In this document: one piece after another, positions 23,622 through 36,700 of the stretch
How positions within the stretch are numbered: the first letter of the stretch is position 1
Layout: each line of letters opens with the position of its first letter
Source of the DNA: Callaeas wilsoni
Lineage: Eukaryota; Chordata; Aves; Passeriformes; Callaeidae
Length of the DNA: 64,000 bases
Assembly (NCBI GenBank): GCA_013398955.1
Contig: VWPU01001277.1
Location: 36,964 to 100,963, forward strand
Reading direction: 5' to 3'
Notes under the pieces: model-generated
What the model was told of the DNA's origin: nothing
The model's input: the letters and a program-made list of their open reading frames with translations, nothing else
Databases searched by the model: none
Program-made: the position numbers and the translations under genes

Positions 23622-25042
23622 TAATGGCATTGGAGATCACTTTACAAACTTAGTGGTTACTGAAAGTGAAACATATAAATATGGTTAGTAATTTGATGTC
23701 TTGTTTGACTACGTATTAGTGTATCCAAGATAATATATTATTTCTAAATCACTTCAGTCATTTGTTAGGAGTCTGGTTACCTGGTTCTCTGGGTTACATA
23801 TGTGGGAAAGAAACAAAATCTGATTATGATGGTAAGCATGAAAATCTGTGTTCTGTTAGGATATATGAAGATCCCTTGTGGATTTTACCCTAAGCTACAT
23901 CTTATCCTCTGACACACTGTGCTAATGAATGTTGTGTTCTATCTCTGACTGATAATAAGGAGGAAAACCTATCAAGTTACAGGCACATGTACACAATTGT
24001 GTTTTAAGTTTTCAGTGCCTAAACACCCATTATGCCCAAGATATGTGGGACTTGAATTTCATTTAAGGCCTGGTACCTAGTACTAGGGAACTAAACACCT
24101 CCCCAGGCTTCTGAAGTGAGACGCAAAAGGCTGTGCAAAATGCTGAACAGAAAACAAAGTAGAGGTACCTGGGGCTAGTTGACACCAATATAAAACATTA
24201 CACGCAAAGGGAAACATATATGATGTGGGATTTCCATGCAGAGTATGATTTCAGGGGCACAAGTAAGGCTTTTCAATGGTATGTTACATATTGGATATGG
24301 GCAAGCATTTTCCTGCTAGATACAGAAGAAATATAAGAAAGTGGGTTGGGATGAAGTGAATGATTTCTGTATTGTTAAAAAAAAAAATCTAAGGAGGAGG
24401 ATAATGCCACACATTTTTTAATGTAAGTTCCTGTAACAAACATGTTCCATTTCTGGTAATACTGCAGTGCCTATGAGCTCTCTGCCTTCCATTAAGGTAA
24501 GATCACATGATGGGTGCAATGATAAAATTTGCACAGTGTATAAATTTAAAAGAAAAAAAGAAACAGATAAAGGCAATTCTTGGGAGGAAAGAATGTGAGA
24601 CTATTTTTTTTAAAAAAAAGGGAACTAAAATGATTATTGTATGTGTGAAAAGGGGTTTGCTTTCTGCAAAAGAAACCAAATCATTGCATCTCCAATTTTT
24701 TTGCTTTTCCTGCAATGTTAGTTTTAGTTCCTCATTTCTCACAGAGTAAAGTGAGTCCTGATCACTTGCATCAGAGCTGCAATTGCAACACATTCTTTTG
24801 CTACATATCAGCCTGCTTTTCAAAAACAAGGGATCCTGAAAACTAACTCATATGCAGTTTGGATTTTGCATTTGGTTTGTGGAAGCTTTTATCCTGCATT
24901 TCTTATTCCAGCTCCAGAAACTTCCCTTGAGCAGAAATATTGTCCTAATTAGGAAACACAGGGTAGGAGCCGCCTGAATACGGTAAGTGAAAGCCAGCCT
25001 GAAATATTGCTTCCTACTTACCTGTTATTCACATTGAAACAG

Positions 25043-25239
25043 CTGCTCCATCTCCACCTTATGACATCGTGGTACTCGAGAGTGTTCGTGACTCGATGGT
25101 ACTGGGATGGAAACAACCTGAAGCCATTGGTGGAACTGAAATTACCGGCTACTACGTGAACTATAGGGAAGTGGTTGATGGCGTTCCTGGGAAATGGAAG
25201 GAGGCCAACATTAAGGCTGTTACTGAGAGGGCATACAGG
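25043..25239 (+). CDS. MYOM1: MYOM1 exon: first half of FN3 domain My7
   Basis: Acceptor CATTGAAACAG and donor ACAGG|GTAAGA bound 197 nt. It encodes PSPPYDIVVLESVRDS, then MVLGWKQPEAIGGTEITGYY, the FN3 first half. Window residues are 686-752. The first codon (G|CT, Ala) reads the same whether the preceding exon is the EH cassette or 22089-22210. The acceptor tract is weak in pyrimidines. The next intron (25240-26003, 0.8 kb) shows nothing notable. Confidence 0.95.
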
Positions 25240-26003
25240 GTAAGAGGTTAACTCCAATTATTGCTGGGGGAGCAGGCAGTATTTTCAAATCAAATCTCAA
25301 AGATAGTTTGGGATGAATTATGATTCAGTGTACAGATAGCTGCTCAGAGGGTTTTAAATCCATGGTGGTAAATTTATTTAGCTCTAATAAACTTCTCTGC
25401 AAAATTGTTTGTATGCTTATTTGTTAGTCTGGCACCAACTGTCATCTGTAAATTCACTGACATAGTCCGATATTTTGTAAGTCAGTCCGTCACAATAAAT
25501 GGAATTCCTACTGGTTTGGTGGACATATCCCAGTGCTTGCTGGTGCTGAAACCAGCTCTGTGCCAGCTGCTTTTTGTGATCAGTTCTTGACCCAATTTAG
25601 AGACGATGCCAGCTACAACCTCGTTGAGCTGCTTTAGAAATGAACAGCAATGCCAGGACTGAGTTTCACCCCACCGTGAGGACAACTCTTGCCTTAAATG
25701 AACTTGCTCCATACCACGAGACAGACTAAGATGATTGTTGAGCAATACCCTGTTTCCTCCCTGACTACCAAAGTGTCTATCAACAGGAAAAAGGGGTTCC
25801 CAATTTGAGTGTCCTAAGATCACGCATGTGTGTTCCATCACTGATCAGAGGAAAGCCAAGACAATTAACATGTTAAGGTGTCAATAATGCTTCCATCTTC
25901 AGGCACACTTGAAAGCATGCTCATGTTTTCAACAATTGTCGTTGTGACTTTCTTCTGAAGTCCTAATCCAAAGTTAATAAGTAGCATCTTATTGATCCTG
26001 CAG

Positions 26004-26130
26004 ATCCAAAACCTGAAGGAAAACATGGTGTACCAGTTCCAGGTGGCTGCTGCTAACCTGGCGGGGGTTGGGACACCCTCCAAACCCAGCAAGCCCTTCA
26101 AATGTGAAGAGTGGACCATTGCCGTGCCTG
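26004..26130 (+). CDS. MYOM1: MYOM1 exon: second half of FN3 domain My7
   Basis: Acceptor TTGATCCTGCAG and donor CCTG|GTAGGA bound 127 nt. It encodes IQNLKENMVYQFQVAAANLA, then GVGTPSKPSKPFKCEEW. Window residues are 753-794. Phase 0 in, phase 1 out. The next intron (26131-26856, 0.7 kb) is featureless. Confidence 0.95.
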
Positions 26131-26856
26131 GTAGGATCCTGAGTGGGACACAGCCCAGAGGTGCTCTGGGACTGATTATCTAATGCAGGCATTTTGCAGG
26201 GGAGTCAACGGGACACTGAAGTTCATGCTCAGGCTTGAATCTTCAGCACTTTGATTTAGCACCATTACAGGGATGCATTACATAATCCCTATTTAATTAG
26301 TGGCATTTTACAAGCAGCTTGTTTAGTTTGCTTTGTCTTTCCTTCTTGATTCCTCTACTGTGTCTGGCACTTTGCTTTCTAGTTTAAGTACTAGACATAA
26401 ATACCTGTCTAAGGTACAAGGCAGAGAAGAATGAGGTCTTGTAAGCCTTGTCTAAATGTATCGCTACAAGGCCAGATCCCTGACCTTTTAGCATTCGTTG
26501 AAATGAAAGAAAACAACCTCCACTGACTTCAGTGCACTTTAGACCAGTCCTTGAAGCAGCACATTAGCTTAATAATTAACTTATTTCCCCGAGTTTGGGG
26601 ATTATTTGTCCATTTTGTAAGATCATGAATATTTGATCAAGATACCAATCTCAACCAATTAGATCTTGTTTTGGGCTAGCCTTTTTAATTAACATAGATT
26701 GTATTTACATTGGGTCTAGATATGATACAGAGGAGCTAAATGTTATGTAAGTTCTGTGCACAGTTCTGGGTTCTGTCTGGCTTTGGTTCTGGAGTCTTAT
26801 GCATTGGTCTCTTTGGGATTTATTTTGATGCCACAACTCCAACTTTTACCTTTCAG

Positions 26857-27041
26857 GGCCACCTCATGATGTCAAATGCACAGAAGTTAGGAAGGACTCT
26901 CTGGTTTTACTGTGGAAGGAACCAGTTTATTCTGGTCGTACTCCCATAGTTGGTTATTATGTTGATATGAAGGAAACTGGAGCAAAGGAGGAACACTGGA
27001 AAAGTGTCAATGAGAAGCCCCTTCAAAAGAAATTCTTGAAG
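26857..27041 (+). CDS. MYOM1: MYOM1 exon: first half of FN3 domain My8
   Basis: Acceptor TACCTTTCAG and donor TGAAG|GTAAAT bound 185 nt. It encodes GPPHDVKCTEVRKDS, then LVLLWKEPVYSGRTPIVGYY, the start of the fifth and last FN3. Window residues are 794-856. The next intron (27042-27774, 0.7 kb) shows nothing notable. Confidence 0.95.
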
Positions 27042-27774
27042 GTAAATAGCTGAAGATTCAAATACTGGCAATAGCAGCATAACCTTGGGAAAGTCAGTCT
27101 TTGATAGCATCCTCCTGTGCTGATCATGGCTCCACTTAAAGGAATACTCAGTAGGCCATATGATATATAATTCTGTGGAATGACTTCTAAATAAGTGATC
27201 AGCAGTATTGCAGTTCTAGAGATAAGTGTGAAGTAGGTTTGCTATTTTAATGCTTATCAGAATATTTGAAAGACAACGCACTTTAAAGTGTGACCCTTTC
27301 ATATAAGTTTTAAAGGAGTATCCCCAGGTGATTTAATGTCAGTATAATTCCTCAAGTCACTGCAATTAAATCTGTACTATTAAATTCCCTCTTGTTTCTA
27401 AATAGGTGTGGCTGGCACTTATTACCCTGATAATTTAATTTTTAAAAGACAGCATTTATCTGCAGTAAAAGGCTATGATGTTTCAGAGGTCAATGTACAT
27501 GAGTTCAAAACATCCTGTTCCAAAACCAATGCTCCTTTTGCCAAGAAATCAATGACAGCAATTTTGCTGCCTGAACATTAATTATGCACACAAGGAAGGA
27601 GCAAGTCATACAGATTAGTCACGTCACTCTGGAATTGAATTAAAAAAAAGAGAACTGGGAAAGAAACAAAAAAGAAAAGGAATAGAATTGTCAAATACCC
27701 AGACTGATCTTAGTAAGTGTGAAATTAAAATCAGTGTTTTGCAACACACCACTGTGTATATTTGGTTCCTCCAG

Positions 27775-27889
27775 ATTGGTGGCCTGACACAAGGTGTGAG
27801 CTACGTGTTTCGTGTGCGGGCAGCAAACCAGGCTGGTGTTGGGAAACCATCAGATGTCACAGATGCTGTCATAGCCGAAACACGACCAG
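27775..27889 (+). CDS. MYOM1: MYOM1 exon: second half of FN3 domain My8
   Basis: Acceptor GGTTCCTCCAG and donor CCAG|GTTCGT bound 115 nt. It encodes IGGLTQGVSYVFRVRAANQA, then GVGKPSDVTDAVIAETRP. Window residues are 857-894. The donor departs from consensus at positions +3 to +5 (GTTCG rather than GTRAG) and is the weakest I found in the gene. Phase 0 in, phase 1 out. Confidence 0.93.
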
Positions 27890-30800
27890 GTTCGTTAGAA
27901 ATACATCCTCTTTGTTGTCATATTTACACAGGTTCCTGTTTGTGCACTGTGTTTACCTGCAGGCTACATGCCAAGAATCTGATCCCTCTCAAGTCAAGCT
28001 TTTTTATGAAGCAAGATATGAGTTGAGGACCATATCTTAAGTTCCTTGTCTGGTATGTTTTAAGGTCAGAACAGATTTTCTTATCGCAACTACAGATTCA
28101 GGAATATAAAGATACAATAAAGTTGTAAGATTTGCATGTCTCTACAGGTAGGTGCATAAGCAGAGGATCCAGTAAAATCAGCTCAACCGAACAATATTAT
28201 GAATGTAAATTTTGCCCTTCCTGTATTAAACTGGTTGTTTATGCTTTATCATTCTTCTTTTCTTATGTAATGTGCCTCGGGAAAGGGTAAAAGAAGCATT
28301 TTTTCTCTTAGTCTTTAAAAGAAAGGCTTTAAAAGCACAGTGAAGTCATTTTGGGGACAACTTTCAGTAGGAATTCAAGTGCAACTCTTTGTTGGAGTCA
28401 TCTTTGAAGGCTGGCTCCAGTGTGTCCGTAAGACCAGCAAGAAACACAGGAACCAGTGCAGAGGCAGCATCTCTATGCTTGGATCTTCAGGAACCCTCTG
28501 GGGTTTATTTAGCTATACAAGTGAAATAGGTGACTGGTTAGAGACAACACCTTTTTGTCACCAAGCCCCTAACAGAAAACACAAGCATGGACTTGTGGCT
28601 TACTCATCTATAGACTATTTTAGAAGTGCAGGGTCCTACAAGGTGCAAAAATGAAATCTCAGACATTTTGAACAAATCTAGTATAAGGTTAGTATGATGT
28701 AAGAAGGTACAGGGGTACAAATCAACCTGGATTCATCACACATCCTCTTGTCCTCTGACAAGTTCCCTTCCTACACCTGCAGACTTCAATTCCCTGGGAT
28801 CCTGTTTCTGACCCCCAGGTTCATTTTTTACATCCTCCTGCTCAGCTTTCATAGGTGTCCTTATCCTTATGACCAGGGCAGCAAAAATTCTCACAAGTAT
28901 TGAGTTAGACCTCAGTGAGGCTGTAAGTCAAGAAAGCCTGAAAAAGGAGGTCTGAAGCTGGGGGTGTAAAAGAACTGGAAAAAGCAGAGTAGGGAGGCTG
29001 GGGTGATTGCTATTGAGGCTGGGATGGGAAAAATGGACGGGAAGGAGTAGATGGTCTGTTGAAAGCATGTGATTGGGATACAAGGGCAAAAAGAAGGTAA
29101 GTGATTGTGCAAGTAAGAAGGGTTTGAAACAAGATCTTTGAAAAATATAGGAAACATAATTTCAGATCTATAAGCTGCTGAAGCACCAAGGCTACTTCTA
29201 TCACCTGCAAGTGGAGTAAGGCAAAACTTAAAAACAGCTTATCTACAGCAACCACTTCTAAAAAGAGAATTAAGCCACTATTAATACTAAACTTTTGGCT
29301 TTACTAATCTGTTTTCATTGAGGGTTAATGAAAACTGTGTGTCATACTTCTGATAAAATGCTGTGATGATATCACTCTTCAAGTGTCCTAAATAAAGGAT
29401 TGTCCATGTTACTACAATTTAAAAAAAAAAAAAACAAACATAAACTCTCGTGAAGATGACCAACATGACGAAAAAAAATTGTACGCTGTTTTCAGTGTTC
29501 ACTCAAATGAGATGAACTTGAGCAAAACATTTGGTTTACAGACCTCACCATTAAAGAGGGGAGGTTCATAGGTGTGACACCTGAGGGATCACCAGAAAGT
29601 GAGGATTTAGTCCACTGAACACTCAGGGAAACTGAAAATTACTTATATGTACAAATCTACTTGACCCGTATTTTGAGCTGAGATCTGCTGATACAGAATC
29701 CACCAAACTGAGCTTCTTAAAGGTATTAAGAAAAGTCAAAAACTTATTTAAAACAATTATTTCATAACACAGCCTCTTCAGCAGACTTCCACCTGTCTCA
29801 CTCTAACCACAAAAATGTCAAGAACAATCACACCATTTTTAAAAAATTACCACAAATCGTTTGGTGCTGCCCGACGAATAATGCCTCTATTACCATCTTG
29901 GATGGAGACAAAATATTGTCAGGTCTCTCTAGACAGTTCCTGCTGCAATGCTACTTTTGGCAAATGTGTAAAATTGCAAGACAACTGAGATTTCTAATTA
30001 AAGAATGTAAGCAAATTATACCCTAAATGAAAATACCTGCTTTCATACAAAGGGTGCCAGTTGTCTTTATCCAAAGAAATGTGTAAGTATAATGATTCAA
30101 TGCTTTACATCCATCTTCTTTTCTTTGAAAATCATGTTTAATTTGTATGGTTTTCTTCTAAAATTAAATGGAAAAAAAACCGATCAGGTAAACAAATACC
30201 AATCCAGGCCACTTTTGACCTGTAACTTTCGCTTTTGACAAAAGCACTTTGGCATACGTGGATCTCATAGGAAACAAGAGAAATCTGAGAGCAGGCTGCA
30301 ACTCTTCCACATTGCTGCCCTTAGTCCTTGTTGATCTTGATACAAAGCAAAATTAGATCATGAGTTTGCATCAGTCACTTGAGAAGGGCCTGAACCTCAG
30401 AAACTGAGAATTCTGTCCCATTCAACTTTTCTGACTGGCTGTATTCAAAATGATGCCATTACCTCTAGTGTTTGGAAGGCGTCTGCTTTATGTCCTGTTA
30501 TTTCTCTCCTATCAATGCAATAAAATGCTCAGATAAATGGAGATGTGATATGATATCTAGGTATTTTATTTCTTACTGTGACTCTAAGAGAAGCTCTGGA
30601 TGATATGTTGAAACCACCAAGCTATCTAGAGGAGGGAAATTAAGACTGCTAGTACTGTGGCAGCTTCTTTGACTCCACTTTGCAGGATAGGAGTGAGGTC
30701 TTCGAATGTGGTCAGTAATTTAGACAATTTTTATTTTACTCATATAAATATTAGAGGTAAATTCCATCATCACTTCTGGAAATAAATGCTATGGATTGTT

Positions 30801-32381
30801 ACCATAATGCGGTCGCTTTAAAACAAATATAAAAGATTCTATTGTTCAAATTAACCTTACGGCTGTAATTCTTTCCATGTCACATAAAGTGCCAACAAAA
30901 GATTCATAGGCTAATGACCTACAGAAAACTAAACACTAATGAAATTTCAAGTGATGAATTTTCCATATAATAAATTAAATTATAACAAAAAATTGCAAAT
31001 ATACCACTCCCTAGTAAAATATTTGTAGGCTTCAGGCTTCATTTATCACATATTGGTACTTAATGTGCTTCACTACTGCAAGGGGTGGTACATAATAGTA
31101 CTAAAATGGGAATATTAATCTCGTCTTTCATTAAACGCTTATGGCAAAGTGTGAAGACTAAGAAAGCTGTGTGTACACAGATTGTCATGACAGGAGCTGC
31201 TTGCAGTGCTGGAAAAGACGTGTGTAGCATTAGGATGATGAAACACAGAAATCTGCTTTTATGCTTGAGGGTCACTAAGAATTATGCTGAAAATAAAGCA
31301 TTTAATCTCAGTGTCAGGAATAAGGCTCTTGTCTTTAAAGCACGATATTTTCTGGAGAAAGTGTGTCATTAGTATTCTGGGCAGCCCAGAATTGTCTTAG
31401 CCCAAGTAATAGGACATGAGTGCCCTATTCAGATGCGAGATCCAGCTCAGAGCCGTTCAGAAAAGAAGGCTGGATGTTCTCCAGCACCTCTCAGTGCACA
31501 TGCTCTCCCTGACATTCTCAGACAAGTTGTTGAAATGAACATTAATGGCACGGATGACAAGCTCGCTGAGTGGCCCAAATCCCAGATGAAATTCCCTCGG
31601 CTCCACTGGAGTGTGAGGGGGTAGAATAGAGGCGCCTTCAGGTTGCTGACCTGGGATTCACCCCCAAGGCCTTTTAAAGGACAAACTGGGTCACCCTCTC
31701 CAGCTCAACGACTGAAGGTACTGGCAAGACTGGGTGGGTGACTTAAGCAGCTAATTGCAAATATTCACTCCCTTTGTGGGCCCAGGATTAATGGTGCAGA
31801 CGGCAGCAGGGCTGGATGCCAAGCACAGCAATTAAACAAACCTCCCTGAGTGAAGCCAGTGTCACCAAAAATGCGCCTCAGTCACAAATGTGTGCTGCTG
31901 GGGCAACTCGACTGCTTCCTCTTCTTCACCTCTTCAAATGTTCACATTTGCATATCATTTTCTGTATAGCACTTACCTTATTAGAGAACAGGACATTCAT
32001 GCTGCATAATGAAAGCTCTAACTACTCCTTACCATGGAAAATATTGCTATTTAATAGTTCAAACATTTAGTGAATTTAGAGTCTTGCTTTTTTCCCTCTC
32101 CCTTCAGGCTTTTTCATAGCAAATATTGCAACTCTCCTGTATGCTTGGATGCTTAGATTCACTTAAATAAATCAGTTGATTCCTGATGCTTTTTAACCTG
32201 CAGATTAGAAAAAGGACTGTTCTTGTGAATCAAAGACCAGAGATATAAATGAGTGCAGCAGTTTATGTTCCAGCTGAGAAAATGGCAAGAATCTGCTTAA
32301 TCCACTCTTTGAATGATATCTACAGAAATTTGTTTGCTGACTTCTCTGAGAAACTGAAATTGCCTTGTTCTGCTCTTTAAG
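27890..32381. other. MYOM1: MYOM1 intron (4.5 kb)
   Basis: This is one of the largest introns in the window and separates the FN3 block from the C-terminal Ig block. It contains an A14 run at 29421 but no recognisable gene or named repeat. Confidence 0.65.
29421..29434. repeat. Poly(A) tract
   Basis: Fourteen consecutive A residues. No retroposed gene or target-site duplication could be recognised next to it. Confidence 0.6.
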
Positions 32382-32538
32382 GAACCAAGGAAGTGGTGGT
32401 TGATGTAGATGACAATGGAGTCATTTCCTTGAACTTTGAATGTGATCAGATGTCTCCAGACTCTAAATTCATTTGGTCCAAGAATTACGAACCAATTGAG
32501 GATGACTCTCGACTGAAAATCGATACCAAAGGCGGAAA
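32382..32538 (+). CDS. MYOM1: MYOM1 exon: first half of Ig domain My9
   Basis: Acceptor TGCTCTTTAAG and donor GGAAA|GTAAGA bound 157 nt. It encodes GTKEVVVDVDDNGVISLNFE, then CDQMSPDSKFIWSKNYEPI, with the B-strand Cys and C-strand Trp. Window residues are 895-947. It begins the C-terminal Ig filament. The next intron (32539-33434, 0.9 kb) holds a TTA/TTC simple repeat at 32821. Confidence 0.95.
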
Positions 32539-32820
32539 GTAAGACCCTCGGGTGTAGCAATAGTCTTGTGTTTGAGAGATCTAGACTGTCATAGAAGTCC
32601 ATCCTCTAGTTGTATGACCTCAAGAAGAGTTAAACCTTTCTCTGTTACTTGAAGGCTACTTCCTGAGAATGCTGGTCTCCAGTAAATCCATACACAGACC
32701 ATTTGGAAATTGTAGCTTGCACAGAATGACTCAGACCTCCTCTGTAGGCAATTTAGTGATGTTTAGGCACGGGGAGAGAAAATCTGTGCTCTGTCACCTT
32801 ATAATCTGTCAGTCAAGGCA

Positions 32821-32876
32821 GATTATTATTATTGTTGTTATTGTTATTATTCCTATTTCTATTCCTATTCCTATTA
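32821..32876. repeat. Interrupted (ATT)n / (TTCCTA)n simple repeat
   Basis: ATT and GTT triplets run into four ATTCCT-like units. Confidence 0.75.
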
Positions 32877-33434
32877 CTTTAAATCTCCAAATAATAAAAT
32901 TATCTGGCTTCTTGCAAAATGCTTTTGCCCTGTAATGCAGCTGTAATCTTTGGAACTGCTGCAGTAAGCAAGGCTTTCTTATGACGGCATTACCATGACC
33001 TGATTTAGTAACTTATATAATGTCTCCAAGCCTACTCTATTTCTTCAGGCTCTTCCCAGAGGAAGACAAGGTGAATGCACAGGTTCAGCCCATGAAGGGC
33101 CTATGTGCTCTCCTAGTGATAGAAGCCATATTGAAAGAAACAGTGGCCTACCACAGTCATGGTGCTGCCATAGTGAAACTGAGTCAGCCTGTACCTACAG
33201 TATCCTTCCAGAGTCACCAAAGACTTGATAACACGCCTTTTTTCTTTTGGTGCCATCACCATTTGTACCACACCTGGTACTCCGATTTATAGTTGACAGA
33301 GCTGAACATTTGTCTGTTCAGTCAGAGCAAATGTTAACACAAGGCTATTTATATCTGGTATTATAGACAGAAAGGAGGGGTTTGGTTCAGATGGATTTCA
33401 CCTTTTCATCACAATGCTTTTGTTTCCCTTATAG

Positions 33435-33541
33435 GTCAAAACTGTCCTTTAAGGATCTTGGAGAAGATGATTTGGGAATTTATTCTTGTATTGTTACGGA
33501 CACTGATGGAGTTTCATCAAGCTACACAATTGACGAGGAAG
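33435..33541 (+). CDS. MYOM1: MYOM1 exon: second half of Ig domain My9
   Basis: Acceptor CCCTTATAG and donor GAAG|GTAAAC bound 107 nt. It encodes SKLSFKDLGEDDLGIYSCIV, then TDTDGVSSSYTIDEE. The F-strand motif DLGIYSC keeps its Cys, so My9 is one of the few Ig domains here with both canonical Cys. Window residues are 947-982. Confidence 0.95.
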
Positions 33542-33663
33542 GTAAACACAATGCCTACTAAGCATGCTAGTTTGCTTTCACATCTGTTTTTTGCTGCTGC
33601 TGTGTCTCTCAGATCCAAAAGGCATGCACACACCTCATATTACTTCTTTTATGTCTTTTGCAG

Positions 33664-33708
33664 AAATGAAACGCCTGCTTGCTCTGAGCCATGAACGCAA
33701 ATTCCCAA
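33664..33708 (+). CDS. MYOM1: MYOM1 small exon: helical linker My9-My10
   Basis: A 45-nt exon, phase 1 at both ends, bounded by CTTTTGCAG and CCAA|GTAAGT. It encodes EMKRLLALSHERKFP, a charged amphipathic stretch. In the known structures of the C-terminal region, alpha-helices connect successive Ig domains of myomesin; this exon corresponds to one. Window residues are 983-997. Confidence 0.93.
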
Positions 33709-36700
33709 GTAAGTGAATCACTAATGTCTGTAGGGGAGAGCTTTGCATGCAGTGGGGTACCACAAGCCTGATCTAGTTGAAGATGTCCCTGCTCATAGCA
33801 GGGGGGTTGGACTAGATGACCTTTGAAGGTCCCTTCCAACCCAAATCATTCTGTGATTCTATGATCACAAAGCTCCTGCCATCATCAGGTAAGAAGGTCA
33901 CTACAGTAATTTCAAGTGAAAGTAGGTTTGGATTGAAAAATTTAAGATTCTTTTTTTTCCTCCCTCTCTTTCAGTACATTTGTATATTACTGATGTTCTT
34001 CCCAAACTGTTGCAGGCTACTGGTCTATATAAGGCTATATAACTAGGCTACAGTTGCAGGCTACAATAAGTCTATATAACAGCTGGAAAATAAGTGTCAT
34101 ATTGGCTTTGCTTCTTCTGCAGAACAGGCTTTAATACTTACTCAGCATGCCTGACCTGACTTGAAAACCAGAACTTGAAAAATTCTCTAATTTTACTTCA
34201 ACAGAAGTTAACATAAGTTAAATTTAAGGTTAACAAAGTTGGCAAGTGTAGTAAATTCAGCTGTAATGATCTATACATACAGAATTTTCCTGCTGAAATT
34301 CATTCCCTCCCTCTTTCCTGAAACATTTGACAAAATATGAACATATTTTCTACTGTTGGGATGGTATTTCTGTCAACTCCACAGACATTTATGATATCCC
34401 AGTAGTAGCACAATTTGGTTATTTTCATTGGAATATTACTTGAATAAATGGGGGAAAAATAATATTGGATTGCATAATGAATCTTAACGCACACAACAAG
34501 ATGAGACCTAAACCTGGTCTCATCTTCTCCCAATATATTCTCTTCTTTTTCATTCCAGGCACTAAAACTCTTGCCTGCATTTTAAATTCTTCAGCTTAGT
34601 GCATGCACTGCTGGCACCTCTTCCATCTCAGCCCACATCGCACCTCTCAGCCCAGCCAGTACTTGGCTACAGAAATGGCCTGTCTTTTTGCCTACATCAT
34701 CTCTTTTTCTCATTTCCATCTTCATCTTTTTCTCATCGGCTCTATTCTTCTCAACATACTGTATCACGTTTTGATAGCTTAATGACAGCCCAAACAAACC
34801 CTTGTTTACTCCTGCTCCTCCCAATTATCTTCTAATTATATTTTCACACTGAAAGTCCGTCATCACAAAACTTTGCTGCTGTTGCGTGACCTTACTTGCC
34901 CTGACCCTTTCCTTCTGAGGACTCTTCCACGCTTTGTGTTCATTACTAACACCACAAAATAAGCTCCTCAGGACACAGATCATATCATCTTTTTGCACTG
35001 TATTAAGTAACAGCACACACACAGCTGTGCATGAGCTTCCAGAAGGCACAGGCAGAAAAGGGAGATCACTGCAGAAAGATCCTTTAGGAGGAAACTGTCT
35101 TACACGTTTTGGCCACTCTGAGCCCTGTGTACACTTCAAGAAAAATATGTATTACAACTAGGGGTTGAGATTCAGCTGTTTGTACTTCTGAGCGGCAATT
35201 AATGGAACTTCTGCTTAGAAACACATGCAGCCAGTAACTCCATGGGGAAATGGATTGCTTGAATAACAGCCTTACAGAACACAACTACGTATGGGTGCGA
35301 CAGTGTGCTGGTGCAAGGTAAAAAGAAACTCTTCTGACTCCTCAATTTAGCAACTGCCTGAGGACTGCCTGTCAAGTCCTGCCAATAATTTGTGATGCTA
35401 TACAAATAGGATGTAAAACCACTGGAAAATGCTTAAAATAGCAGTCGGTGCTTATGGAAATATTTTTAAATAAGACTTTTGCTCATGGCAGACTGTAAGG
35501 CAGATTTGTCCAGTTCCTTTAGGCTGAGAAGCGATCAGACTTTTCTCCAAAAAAGAATCCTTTTGCATCCTTTCAGCCCTTTATTTAACAGCTGCTGAGA
35601 TACTTTTCTCTCTTCCATGTTAGACTAAGATATTCTTAGTTAATAACAGGCAAGCCAAGTGGGGGTTTAAAATTTCTGTAGAGCTGACAGTGAGACAAAA
35701 GCAGTGCAGCCTGATGTCTGTTCACACTCCCACTTGCTTCCTGCAGCATTTCAGTTGCTTTGTTTTAGGAAATTATGCAAGCCCTGAGATTCCTTCTGTT
35801 TCTTACACACAAAGTGATGTGCTGGGTGAGGAAGGCTCACACGGACCATTCGCACAGCAGGGACACACTTCCATGCGGTTGTCTTTGCACCACTCCCTCA
35901 TGGCAATTCTGCCCCTCCAGGCTTTTCCCTGCCTGGTTAAGCATGTGTCTTCCATAACCCTGTGACTGTTGCCTCACCTCCCAGGAGCTTTGTTCTTATC
36001 AGAGCCAGACCCTGTGCCACTCGGCCACCAAAAGCACACATGTGGGTGTGGGGTGTGGGAGGGACAAGGAGTGAGTGTGGCAAAGGAAGAGCTGAGAGGT
36101 CCTCACTCCCTAAAGTCAGTTTGGCAGTGGGGTGGGATGGCAGCTGTGCTCCAGAAGGCACCCCAGTCATTTAGAAAGGTGCAAATAGCAGGATGAGAGA
36201 AATCAGACACTACTTTGGTCCCAGTCCTTTCCTGCTGCAGCTGAGCCTCTGCATACACCGAGCTAAAGAAACCAGCCTGCCCTGCGAGGTGTGTCTTTGC
36301 ACTGTCACCAGACCATATCGTCATGTGCTTTGCAACGTGTTTGTGCACTGTCCTCAGCTGTTCCATGCTACACCCTAGCAATGCAGACTCTGCACTGCTG
36401 AGAAAGTAGAGCCTGGGGGAGAGTCCACACACAGCAGCACACGTAACCCTGGGAGTATGAGTTTTCAAGAGAATTTGCGCATCCACTAGGACGGATAACA
36501 TGACGGAAGACAATGAGATGAGCAATATGCCCCAATATCAGAGTCTAACTCCTCATGCTTAATGTTGCTTATTATGGTGTCTTAAAGAAAAGTTAAAGCG
36601 AAAGCAAGCTGAGGACTGTTACTAACAGGAACTAATGAACTAAAAAAGAGTTACCTATGGTATAGTACACGATTTTTACTTTTTTTTTTCCCCTGTTTAC

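Larger units (their letters stand above)
23457..25042. other. MYOM1: MYOM1 intron after EH exon (1.6 kb)
   Basis: The proximal part holds MBNL-type TGCTGC/TGCTTT at 23484-23492 and an RBFOX-type TGCATG at 23616. The remainder is AT-rich and featureless. Confidence 0.65.
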
